Of a DNA stretch of 6,744 nt, positions 1 to 6,507 are shown piece by piece (positions within the stretch are counted from its first letter, which is position 1; each line of letters begins with the position of its first letter). The translations under genes and the position numbers were made by a program. The notes under the pieces are model-generated. The model did no database searches. It was given only the letters and a program-made list of their open reading frames with translations, and was not told where the DNA came from. The DNA is from Acidobacteriota bacterium (lineage in GTDB: Bacteria; Acidobacteriota; Terriglobia; Terriglobales; Acidobacteriaceae). The DNA is taken from NCBI GenBank assembly GCA_003224995.1, contig QIAI01000324.1:1-6744 (forward strand). The letters run 5' to 3'.

Positions 1-1046
1 TCGATCCGGCCCAAAAATGTCCGCACCGATTTCCCATCCGGCCCAGCCACCAACACTACCGGTCTGCCGCCCAAACGATCTTCGATGACACCCTGTTTCA
101 GAATCGTATCCAGCGGATAAGCTCGCGCTTCTCCCGCCGACACCAGGCCAATCACCACCTCCCGCGGCTTCAATGCGGTCCCGGGAAAGCTGACGGGTAC
201 CGGTAGCTTCGCAACTTCCTCTTCCCACTTGCTGTCATACTTCTTCTGATCGCGCCCCACCGCCGCCAGCACTTGCCCGTCGGGGGATTCCTTCTTCCAC
301 AATCCGAAGCTTAGTTCGTCAAACGGAGCCAACTCCAGGCTCGCCCCCTTCATCGGTCCGTAAATCGCCTTTCCGGAGATTTGCTGCCACCACGTCCCCG
401 TTTCGCGATCGCGCATCAGAAAATTCTGGTTGTTGATGCCGGCCAAATAGAAGTGCAGGACTCGTCCGCCCACCGTGCTTTTCCACACCAGACCGGTGTG
501 ACAAAGCGTTCAATAGGTGACCGTCACTGGCAATCCTCCCACCACGTCATTCACGATGTGGTGATAGGCCATCTCGCGGATCGGATATGCGCGCGCATCC
601 CGCCCGACGCTGACTGCCAGAATCATTTCGCCGCCATCGAGCTTCGTATGGCTGGCCGCTTCAAATCCCGGCTGCGCCACAGGATGAAACATCCACTCGA
701 AGTAGTTCATGCGCGCCATCACCGTCGAACCGGCCATGAGCAGAACGCCTGCGGCCAGCCATACTCGCTGCCATCGCCGCACGCGTTTCCATTGCCACGC
801 CGCCAGCGCGACCGTGCCACACAAAGCGATCACCGTCCAGAAACTTGCATACTCGCGCGTTAACAGCGCAAGTCCCAATGCCCTGGCAGATTGATAGCGA
901 AACGGGCGGATGATAAATGCGGGAATGAAGAACAAACCGCTGCCGGCAATCACCAGCATGCCGAACAATATCCACGCGAAGCCGCTGCTTTTCAGCTCTC
1001 TCATTTTCGATTCGATATACCTTTCCGCTTGGATCCCGCTTGCCAT
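1..1046 (-). CDS. DUF3179-domain membrane protein, probable selenoprotein (in-frame TGA = Sec), C-terminus beyond the window
   Basis: At least 348 codons read as one frame from 1046 to the left edge if the TGA at 512-510 is read as selenocysteine (residue 179). Three hydrophobic helices lie at about residues 22-46, 67-86 and 95-111. After them comes a DUF3179-type domain: VGRDARAYPI (147-156), HHIVND, GGLPVTVTY (to 178), then U-TLC-HTG, LMRDRETGTWWQQISGKAIYGP, and a second ARAYPL...GVIEDRLGGRPVV unit (about 307-331) that resembles the first. Family members normally have VTYCxxC here, so Sec replaces the first Cys of a likely redox or metal-binding pair. The biochemical role of DUF3179 is not known to me. 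The start is uncertain. ATG 1046 has a weak AGG 4 nt upstream. ATG 1004 (MRELKSSGFAW) is equally plausible from the protein side but has GGAAAGG 15 nt away. ATG 1094 lies inside a terminator hairpin and is unlikely. The gene follows pilX on the same strand but lies after a terminator, so it probably has its own promoter or depends on read-through. Confidence 0.85.
477..507 (-). promoter_or_regulatory. Bacterial SECIS-like hairpin
   Basis: The hairpin starts two bases after the UGA. The 5' arm is GCTTTGTCACACC (507-495), the loop GGTCT (494-490) and the 3' arm GGTGTGGAAAAGC (489-477). Pairing gives 6 uninterrupted Watson-Crick pairs under the loop, then one U-G wobble, one G-A mismatch and five more Watson-Crick pairs. 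The loop starts with GG and contains GU, the feature SelB recognises in bacterial SECIS elements. GGUCU matches the core of the E. coli fdhF loop as I recall it. Fifteen bases separate UGA and loop, at the short end of the normal range. The element is inside the coding frame, as expected in bacteria, and would recruit SelB-GTP-Sec-tRNA. Pairing was worked out by hand, with no folding energy calculated. Confidence 0.8.
510..512 (-). other. In-frame UGA codon, probable selenocysteine insertion site
   Basis: The codon after GTC ACC TAT (V-T-Y) is TGA, followed by ACG CTT TGT CAC (T-L-C-H). In DUF3179 proteins this column is the first Cys of a CxxC-type motif, so TGA substitutes for TGC/TGT and gives UxxC. 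The downstream frame has no further stop for 169 codons and keeps family motifs, which argues against random decay. Termination here would leave only the three-helix membrane part and the first third of the domain. Confidence 0.8.
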
Positions 1047-1070
1047 TTTACCTGTGCGCGGGTTCCGCCG

Positions 1071-1108
1071 AAAAGCAAAGCCCCGATCCTGCATCGCAGG
1101 ATCGGGGC
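1071..1108 (-). terminator. Intrinsic terminator of the minor-pilin operon
   Basis: A perfect inverted repeat pairs 1080-1092 with 1096-1108 (13 bp, core CCCCGATCCTGC) around a 3-base loop. Read on the minus strand it is followed by TTTGCTTTT (1079-1071). It begins 24 bases after the pilX stop codon. Only the minus-strand side has a T-rich tail, so it is directional. It separates the pilus operon from the DUF3179 gene. Confidence 0.85.
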
Positions 1109-1132
1109 CGGTTTAGTGAGTTGCGTTAGCGG

Positions 1133-3721
1133 TTATTGTGGTTTGAAATTCTGGCGATAGCTCAGGTTGACCACATCCTGGAACATCGGCGTGCCCGGAG
1201 GCAGATTCGCCGGCGTCAGGAATAATTGGTCAAACTGGTATGCACGCGTTGGCGGACTGTATACCGTGGCGCAGCACTTGAAAATTCCCGTGTGGTACTG
1301 GGAATAATAAAGGCTGACCAGCGATCCTTCGTAATTCAGCGTGGTGCCACCCCAGTCCTCGATATATCGCAGGAAGTTGTGCATCCCACCATCGGTGCCC
1401 ATATCCTGTCCGCCCCACGCGGGCTGCGGAAACGCCAGCGTTTTGCCTGCAGCCACCGCCATGCGGTACCAGGTGGTCGCTCCGTTGCGGTTGGTGAGCG
1501 CGTTTGGATTCTTCATGTCGTTCAGATCGGTCCATGCAGTCGAGAGCAGCGTAACCGAGTCAGCGATGATTGCCGCTGCCGCGTGCGGATCTGTATAGCC
1601 GGCCGCGCTGGCGTTGTAGTGACCCAACACATACACCGGGTTTTCCGAAGCTACGGTAAACCCGCCACCGTCGTTGTCCAGGCGCGTTGGCAAGTTCCCC
1701 ACGCTGCCGTCCACCAGGCGCAGTACATGCCGCGCACCGGTCACTCGGTTCTGCCTTCCCTTCGCAAGACAGTCCACCGCGAGGAACGGATTCGGCGGAA
1801 CGGTCTTGGTGCCTGGAGCGAGCAGGAAACCATCCCCCACATTATTGGCTCCCCAGTTGTCCAGTCTTGAATTCCCGTTGACGTCCTCGGCTGACACTCC
1901 TCCGGCCGTGTCCAGCAGTCCGTCCGGAGTGCCATTCGCTGAGCCCCAGTTCACCACATCCTCAAATCCGTACTCGCCGTTGATGGCGGGCGGCCCGGGA
2001 TTCAGGTTGGGATTGATGGTCTCGCCTCGCCGATCGGAGAAGTACAGCACATATCCGTTCTGCGGTTGAAAATCCACCAGGTTTCCGCTGCCAGCGATCG
2101 CACCTTTCAGCCATCTCCGCAAATTGCCTACGTCCAACTCCACTGCGTTCATGATGCCGTTGACGTTGCATTGTGTTCCGGCCAAGGCCACATCGCGGGG
2201 GAACCCTTCCCGTGCATCGAAAAAGTTGATCGGATACCAACTGTACTGGCCAGTAAGCGTCGACGGTGCATCGCTGCCGTTGAGCGCACCATCCCCGTTA
2301 CGGTCGGCCAATTGTTGCAGGATGATGATCGCATTGGCGTGGACCGTGTTTGCTCCCGGCGCCATCGGCGCTGCAATGCCGCGCGCGAAACCCAAACCCA
2401 GCCACTGATTCGTCACCCCGATCCAGTTGCCAGCCGTGTTCTTGTATTCCACCCTCAGATAGCCATTGACCAGCGGCCATGACGTCGGTAGAGCCGGGGC
2501 CAACGGGGCCGTCGCCTGCGTCACTCCATTAACCAGTGGCCAGGAAGTCCATGCCGCGTCGCCGCCTACTTTGGCCAGCGCCAGCGCGGTGTTTCCACCT
2601 GGATTCACAGCAATGGTTTGCCCGTTCAACAGTACATCTTCCCCATCGGTTGCCCCAGGGTGCAGATCGGCGGTGGTATCCGCCAAGAGAATGCGGATCT
2701 GCGCCTTGTTAAACAGCCGCGAAGAACTTACCGCCGACCCCGCCAGTTCGTTCGGCAAAGGCTTGCGAATGATCTCGATGGGAAGTACGTTCTGCCCCAC
2801 AAACGGCAGCGTGAGCTTGTTCACGCCCGTTCTCGAATTTGCCACGAACCCTTTGTAGGTCGAGGTCGAGGTTGTGATCCAGGTTGATGTATTCTCAGCA
2901 CCCGCTGGAGGAATGCCACCGCTCCAGCTGGCCTGCGGGACGGTATAGCTCAGGCAGTTCGTCGCCGGTGCCCCCGAGTCGCACCCGCCGCTCGCATTGG
3001 GGATGTACACCTGTCCCGTATACCCAGAGGACGTTGCGTGGCCGTTTTCCAGCTGGTCGCGAATAATCTCGTTGAACGCCGTGACTTTGGAGAAGAACGT
3101 CAACGTCGATCCGCCCGCCAGGTAGAGACTGCCGTTGGTGTGCACGCGTCCCTTAAACTGAAAATCGGGACCGGCAAAATAGCTGATGTCTCCATCCGCG
3201 AAAATGCCGAACTGGAACACCGGAATCAGCGCCACTTCCACGTTGCGCGTGATGTTGGCCGCTGCATTGGGTGTCGTGGTGTTCAGCGGACCCTGGTAGG
3301 CATTCACCGTCAGCGTAAGCGGTACAATCTCAGCCACCAGCCCCTGGTTCGCGCCCGAACTGATCGTGTTCCACGATGTCAGCGGGTTGCCGGGATTCGC
3401 GGGATCGTTGGCCCACGTAATCTGTTCGTTGAAATTGATATTGTTGCCCAGCGTAGTCGGAACCGTATTTGCCAGCGCGGAGATGGAAGCCGGCGTTGGG
3501 GATTGCGCCGATGAGTACAAAGCCGCCAGGCTGGCGGTCAACTGCTCCATGCCAGACTCCGCCGCATAGTACGTCAGGTTGTAGTTCGAATCGCTGCCGC
3601 TCATGTGGCTCTCGCCATTGACCAGATACATCAGGCCGACAGCCACGCCTGACAGCAGCAGCAACAACAACATGGCCGCTATGAGCGTGAATCCTTTTTG
3701 ACGAAGTGTGCACTTCTTCAT
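1133..3721 (-). CDS. pilX: PilX-like minor pilin, greatly enlarged (862 aa)
   Basis: This is a minor pilin of the type IV pilus, exported to the inner membrane, cleaved by the prepilin peptidase and placed at or near the pilus tip. The leader is MKKCTLRQKG (1-10), followed by FTLIAAMLLLLLLSGVAVGL and the PilX N-terminal signature with YYAAESGMEQL (about 51-61). Position 5 of the mature protein is Ala, not the usual Glu. Ordinary PilX proteins are near 200 residues; here about 800 more residues follow, rich in Asn, Gly, Thr and Tyr. They contain two EF-hand-like loops: D473-x-N-x-D-G-x-L-N-x-x-D484 and D613-x-N-x-N-x-x-L-D621. They also contain a duplicated TSWPLVNG (392-399 and 413-420) and a vicinal Cys816-Cys817. 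AGGAGA lies 6 nt before ATG 3721, and the stop is TAA. It is the last gene of the operon, 24 nt after pilW. I infer an adhesin-like or calcium-responsive tip role. The name rests on the N-terminus and operon position; the C-terminal region is unassigned. Confidence 0.85.
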   Translation of the reverse strand: MKKCTLRQKGFTLIAAMLLLLLLSGVAVGLMYLVNGESHMSGSDSNYNLTYYAAESGMEQLTASLAALYSSAQSPTPASISALANTVPTTLGNNINFNEQITWANDPANPGNPLTSWNTISSGANQGLVAEIVPLTLTVNAYQGPLNTTTPNAAANITRNVEVALIPVFQFGIFADGDISYFAGPDFQFKGRVHTNGSLYLAGGSTLTFFSKVTAFNEIIRDQLENGHATSSGYTGQVYIPNASGGCDSGAPATNCLSYTVPQASWSGGIPPAGAENTSTWITTSTSTYKGFVANSRTGVNKLTLPFVGQNVLPIEIIRKPLPNELAGSAVSSSRLFNKAQIRILLADTTADLHPGATDGEDVLLNGQTIAVNPGGNTALALAKVGGDAAWTSWPLVNGVTQATAPLAPALPTSWPLVNGYLRVEYKNTAGNWIGVTNQWLGLGFARGIAAPMAPGANTVHANAIIILQQLADRNGDGALNGSDAPSTLTGQYSWYPINFFDAREGFPRDVALAGTQCNVNGIMNAVELDVGNLRRWLKGAIAGSGNLVDFQPQNGYVLYFSDRRGETINPNLNPGPPAINGEYGFEDVVNWGSANGTPDGLLDTAGGVSAEDVNGNSRLDNWGANNVGDGFLLAPGTKTVPPNPFLAVDCLAKGRQNRVTGARHVLRLVDGSVGNLPTRLDNDGGGFTVASENPVYVLGHYNASAAGYTDPHAAAAIIADSVTLLSTAWTDLNDMKNPNALTNRNGATTWYRMAVAAGKTLAFPQPAWGGQDMGTDGGMHNFLRYIEDWGGTTLNYEGSLVSLYYSQYHTGIFKCCATVYSPPTRAYQFDQLFLTPANLPPGTPMFQDVVNLSYRQNFKPQ
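2463..2549 (-). repeat. Imperfect direct repeat inside pilX
   Basis: Two 24-base copies (2463-2486 and 2526-2549) differ at five positions (CCATTgACCAGcGGCCAtGA versus CCATTaACCAGtGGCCAgGA, then cGTC versus aGTC). They start 63 bases apart, exactly 21 codons, so both encode TSWPLVNG in frame. This looks like a local in-frame duplication in the enlarged PilX region. Confidence 0.7.
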
Positions 3722-3745
3722 GCTTGTTCTCCTGCCCCCAAACCC

Positions 3746-4828
3746 TTACTGATATCGATTTCGGAAACTCATATTGCGCGCGCTGATCGAAGTCGCCAGC
3801 TGCAAACTCTGCGACTTGGCGCCATCTTGGCTCAGACTCTGCGCCGTTACTGCAATATTCACCTTGCGAATCTGGTTGGGAGTGACGCCTGCGATCGACA
3901 GCGGGTCGCGCTGCTCTGCATTGTTTAATCCCGTTGTGTCGTTGAACAGGTCGTACGAGATCGTCATCCCGATGATGTCGTCTGCTACCGGCACCGGCGT
4001 CAAGCCATTCACTTGCCGCATCAACCGCGGTGACTGGCCATTGACCGGAACTTGGATGTAATACGTCACCACCAGCACTCGGTAGGCGGCGCAGTTCACC
4101 GGCCCGGGACTCGTGCTCTTGATGTAACCCAGGTTTCCGATGGCCCCGCCAATCTGGTTGATGTTGAGCGCGTCCGGCGATCCCAATGTCGCCGAGGTCG
4201 CATCTGCGGTGGTCACCTCCGTGATCACCGTGCCTACGTTGCTCGAGACCATGACCAGGTCTCCCAGCTTCAGCCCGACGGCCGGATCGTTCGGCGCCGG
4301 AAGCGCCGGAACCGGTGCCGGGACCGGCGGGGTGAGGCCGATGGTGGTTGCAGTCGTTACCTGGCAGTTGTAATTGAATAGCGGAAAACCGTAGTCGATA
4401 TAGGTCACCGTGATGCTGTCGGCCGTTCCACCTGTGGCTGGAATCGCCACTCCGTTCTGCACTCCGTTGTTCGCCCCTGGAATAATCGCGTACATGTAGT
4501 TGCCCGCCGGGTATTGGTGATTCACCACGTAGCAGGTTCCCGCCTGGTCACAGGCAAATTTGGAAGTCGTGGCACCGCCGCCGCTGGCCAGTTGAATTCC
4601 GCCCGGGGGCAGGCCTGCGCCCGCCATGCTGACATCTTTCGAGATCAGGTTGATCGCGGCGCGCGCATTTTGCTGCAGTTCGGTGCGCTGCGCGATCAGC
4701 GTGCTGGCCTCTACTCCGCTCTTGAACAACTGTACCGTCGAGGTCAGGATGATCATCGAGAGCGCAAATGAGATCATCAGCTCGATCAGCGTGAATCCGG
4801 CACCGGTCTTTCGAGAATCGAGTTTCAT
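3746..4828 (-). CDS. pilW: PilW-like minor pilin
   Basis: This is a minor pilin or assembly-priming subunit of the type IV pilus. The leader is MKLDSRKTGAG (1-11) and the mature N-terminus FTLIELMISFALSMIILTST has the conserved Glu at mature position 5 (residue 16), one hydrophobic helix (about 12-33) and an amphipathic continuation (ELQQNARAAINLISKDVSMAGAG) typical of PilW. The 360-residue protein is close to the usual PilW size. Cys93 and Cys99 could form a small disulfide loop, and a Pro-rich stretch (about 166-182) may be a flexible linker. The C-terminus (LATSISARNMSFRN) is also PilW-like. The start ATG 4828 is preceded by AGGGG (4843-4839), which overlaps the pilV stop codon. The intergenic gap is 13 nt, so translation is probably coupled. 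The stop is TAA. Confidence 0.88.
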   Translation of the reverse strand: MKLDSRKTGAGFTLIELMISFALSMIILTSTVQLFKSGVEASTLIAQRTELQQNARAAINLISKDVSMAGAGLPPGGIQLASGGGATTSKFACDQAGTCYVVNHQYPAGNYMYAIIPGANNGVQNGVAIPATGGTADSITVTYIDYGFPLFNYNCQVTTATTIGLTPPVPAPVPALPAPNDPAVGLKLGDLVMVSSNVGTVITEVTTADATSATLGSPDALNINQIGGAIGNLGYIKSTSPGPVNCAAYRVLVVTYYIQVPVNGQSPRLMRQVNGLTPVPVADDIIGMTISYDLFNDTTGLNNAEQRDPLSIAGVTPNQIRKVNIAVTAQSLSQDGAKSQSLQLATSISARNMSFRNRYQ

Positions 4829-4841
4829 TTCTGTTTCGCCC

Positions 4842-5462
4842 CTAGCGATACACCGAGATCAGAGAATTCACTGTGTAGGTGCGCGGTACGCGAAATCCCT
4901 GCTTGGTGTACTGCACTGTCACTGTGACCTGCTTCAGATTGACGTTCGGCGTGCCGTCGGGATTCAGCGTGTTTGCGACCTGGATCTGCCGCTGAAAATT
5001 CGAGAGCACCAGAAACGTGTCGTCCGGAGTGCCCAGCAGGCCATCGTTGCCGGGCAGCCGGATGCACTGCACCCCGCTCGGATTGATCGAGCTTGGGCAG
5101 CCGGTCGCGGCGGAAGAAAAGGGGATATCGTCCGCTGTGCCCGTCAGCCCGTCCGGGCCCGTATCCTGCAGGGTCGTGAATCCATCCACGAATATTCCGC
5201 CGTTCGAAACGTTCGCAATCTGGGCAAACGTGATCTGCTGCGTATCCCGCGCGGTGAAAATATTCTCCAGCGCGTCCTGGGCCGACTGCTTCGCGATCTG
5301 ATCCTCTTGCACCGAGTGCGTGGTGGCCAGCGCGTAGGCAAACGTGGCCAGCATGGCCAGCAGTCCAACCATGAGAATGACCGTGGCGAACAGAGTCTCA
5401 ATCAACGAGAATCCCTGCTGCTTGCGGTTGCGGGTCTGAGCTTGCGTTTCCTGTTTCATCAT
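4842..5462 (-). CDS. pilV: PilV-like minor pilin
   Basis: This is a type IV pilus minor pilin, 206 residues from the chosen start. The leader is MMKQETQAQTRNRKQQG (1-17), then FSLIETLFATVILMVGLLAM with Glu22 as mature position 5. The hydrophobic helix spans about 18-45. The periplasmic part contains two copies of DGLxGTxDD (104-112 and 140-148) flanking a Cys122/Cys133 pair that may form a disulfide. The Asp-rich copies could bind calcium (inference). I chose ATG 5462 because it overlaps the fimT stop as ATGATGA, a standard arrangement for coupled translation. A longer reading from 5507 would add 15 residues and a 49-nt overlap with fimT without a good ribosome site. The stop is TAG at 4844-4842. 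Confidence 0.87.
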   Translation of the reverse strand: MMKQETQAQTRNRKQQGFSLIETLFATVILMVGLLAMLATFAYALATTHSVQEDQIAKQSAQDALENIFTARDTQQITFAQIANVSNGGIFVDGFTTLQDTGPDGLTGTADDIPFSSAATGCPSSINPSGVQCIRLPGNDGLLGTPDDTFLVLSNFQRQIQVANTLNPDGTPNVNLKQVTVTVQYTKQGFRVPRTYTVNSLISVYR

Positions 5463-6118
5463 TTTTGAACCCAAGTCGCGTTTCCTGCCTGATTCACCAG
5501 TTGCCATCCGCGTATGCGCCCGGTTGCGCCGAATACGCTGATCGCGCGTGAGCTATACAGATCCCCTGTCGCGGCCGTGTACAACACCCCGCTGTTCAGG
5601 TTGCCATTGGTGTCCTGCGACGATCCGTCGGGCATGAACATCACATAATTCAGCCCGCCCAATCCGATGCCTTGCCCGAAATCGATCGCGGCCCCGCCAT
5701 TGCCGAAGTTATCCGGCGGGTTCGCAGTCGGGATTCCCGCGAGCGTCTGAAATTGAACGCTCGTCGGCAGTATCTGCGTCGAAATGACCACCGGGGCCGG
5801 CGATACTGGCACAGCCACGTCCCAGCGTGAAATTTGAATGCTGTTGGGAGCGTTGAAGGTCACGATGTACCGCTTTCTCTCGTCAATGGCCTGCTGCCGG
5901 TAGCGCCGCAGCAGCATGAAACATTGATTGGCTGCCGAGTTGGCGCGCGCCGATTTCAACGCGGGCTGCAGCGTCACAAAATTGATGCTCAGCGCGATCA
6001 ACAGGATCGCTACCACGATCATGGCTTCCAGGAGAGAAAATCCGCGGGCTCGGTGCGACACAATTCCGTCTTTTCTGGGGGAGCCTGCAACTTCAGCGCG
6101 ATGGGCTTGAGCAGTCAT
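5459..6118 (-). CDS. fimT: GspH/FimT-type minor pilin
   Basis: This is the first gene of the operon, encoding a pseudopilin of the GspH/FimT family expected in the inner membrane and then the pilus tip or base complex. The 219-residue protein has a 26-residue leader ending SHRARG. It continues FSLLEAMIVVAILLIALSIN, with Glu31 at mature position 5 and a single hydrophobic helix (about 27-48). The segment LLRRYRQQAIDERKRYIVTF is typical of the GspH fold, in which an alpha helix leads into beta strands. ATG 6118 was chosen because GGAG lies 6 nt upstream and it is the first in-frame ATG. A TTG at 6184 would extend the leader to 48 residues without a clear ribosome site. The stop TGA (5461-5459) overlaps the pilV start. 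FimT and GspH cannot be separated by sequence alone; the pilV-pilW-pilX neighbours favour FimT. Confidence 0.87.
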   Translation of the reverse strand: MTAQAHRAEVAGSPRKDGIVSHRARGFSLLEAMIVVAILLIALSINFVTLQPALKSARANSAANQCFMLLRRYRQQAIDERKRYIVTFNAPNSIQISRWDVAVPVSPAPVVISTQILPTSVQFQTLAGIPTANPPDNFGNGGAAIDFGQGIGLGGLNYVMFMPDGSSQDTNGNLNSGVLYTAATGDLYSSRAISVFGATGRIRGWQLVNQAGNATWVQK

Positions 6119-6124
6119 TTCATT

Positions 6125-6128
6125 CTCC
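6125..6128 (-). promoter_or_regulatory. Ribosome binding site deciding the fimT start
   Basis: GGAG on the minus strand ends 6 nt before ATG 6118. No comparable site precedes the TTG at 6184, so this supports the shorter protein with a conventional prepilin leader. Confidence 0.65.
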
Positions 6129-6235
6129 ACTGCCGATTTCTCAGCGCCATTCAGGGTCGGAAATGACGACTCATGCAATGCCAAAAGGCCGTGCCCCGCG
6201 CGCTAACTGCGCTGCGAGTCGCCTTTGCTCACTTC

Positions 6236-6264
6236 ATCGTAGGGATAGCCCCTCGGAGCGTCAA
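6236..6264 (-). promoter_or_regulatory. Candidate sigma-70 promoter of the minor-pilin operon
   Basis: On the minus strand TTGACG (6264-6259, five of six consensus bases) is followed after 17 bases by TACGAT (6241-6236, four of six). Transcription would start near 6229, giving a leader of about 110 nt before fimT. An imperfect inverted repeat, CGGAGCG/CACTCCG (6254-6260 and 6267-6273), overlaps the -35 element and could be an operator. This rests on pattern matching by eye only. Confidence 0.4.
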
Positions 6265-6452
6265 AGCACTCCGGTACTGTGTTCTCGATGGTCTTCTGTA
6301 ACGTAATGCCCGCCCGGTTACATCCGTGACTGTGCGCCTCAGCCCGTTGCCAACTTCTTCTTTTTCCGACCTTTGCTCCGGAGTCGCCCAACCGCTCATT
6401 CCTGAAGCTCTTGCCCGGCCCTCCTCCCATCACACCAATCCTCCGTTCCCGC

Positions 6453-6469
6453 TTGGCACGTCGCTTGCT
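6453..6469 (+). promoter_or_regulatory. Sigma-54 (RpoN) promoter upstream of the receiver gene
   Basis: TTGGCACGTCGCTTGCT matches the -24/-12 consensus YTGGCACGrNNNTTGCW at all specified positions except the R. The invariant GG (6455-6456) and GC (6467-6468) are separated by the required 10 bases. Transcription should begin near 6480, leaving a leader of about 67 nt before ATG 6547. Sigma-54 promoters need an enhancer-binding activator. I could not identify its binding site. Confidence 0.7.
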
Positions 6470-6495
6470 CTGCCTGCCCCGGCTTTTCCCACTGA

Positions 6496-6507
6496 TTACC
6501 CGGGTAA
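6496..6507. promoter_or_regulatory. 12-bp perfect palindrome, possible operator
   Basis: TTACCCGGGTAA is perfectly self-complementary. It lies about 16 to 27 bases downstream of the predicted sigma-54 start and 39 bases before the receiver gene ATG. A symmetric site here could bind a dimeric repressor or autoregulator. No U-tract follows and there is no loop, so it is not a terminator. Confidence 0.35.

Noticed and set aside
501..512. Haem c binding site (CxxCH)
   Set aside because: The first position is TGA, not Cys, and the DUF3179 context does not suggest a cytochrome; kept only as a resemblance.
319..513. Separate 64-codon minus-strand ORF next to the TGA
   Set aside because: It is in a different frame from the DUF3179 sequence and shows no family likeness; the true continuation is in the frame of the upstream gene.
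381..863. 160-codon plus-strand ORF
   Set aside because: It lies opposite the DUF3179 gene, has His/Arg-rich composition typical of an antisense shadow, and shows no recognisable domain.
1..1046. Reading the DUF3179 gene as a nonsense-mutated pseudogene
   Set aside because: The single stop lies exactly at a conserved Cys column, the rest of the frame is intact, and a SECIS-like hairpin follows; a random nonsense mutation would not explain all three.
1047..1094. DUF3179 start at ATG 1094
   Set aside because: This ATG lies in the loop and stem of the intrinsic terminator and has no ribosome site.
6179..6197. Sigma-54-like site on the minus strand (GGGGCACGG...TTTTGGCA) before fimT
   Set aside because: The -24 half is good, but the GG to GC spacing is 12 instead of the required 10 bases.
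6203..6433. 76-codon minus-strand ORF upstream of fimT
   Set aside because: No ribosome site, no recognisable domain or signal, and it would cover the best candidate promoter of the operon. It cannot be fully excluded without homologs.
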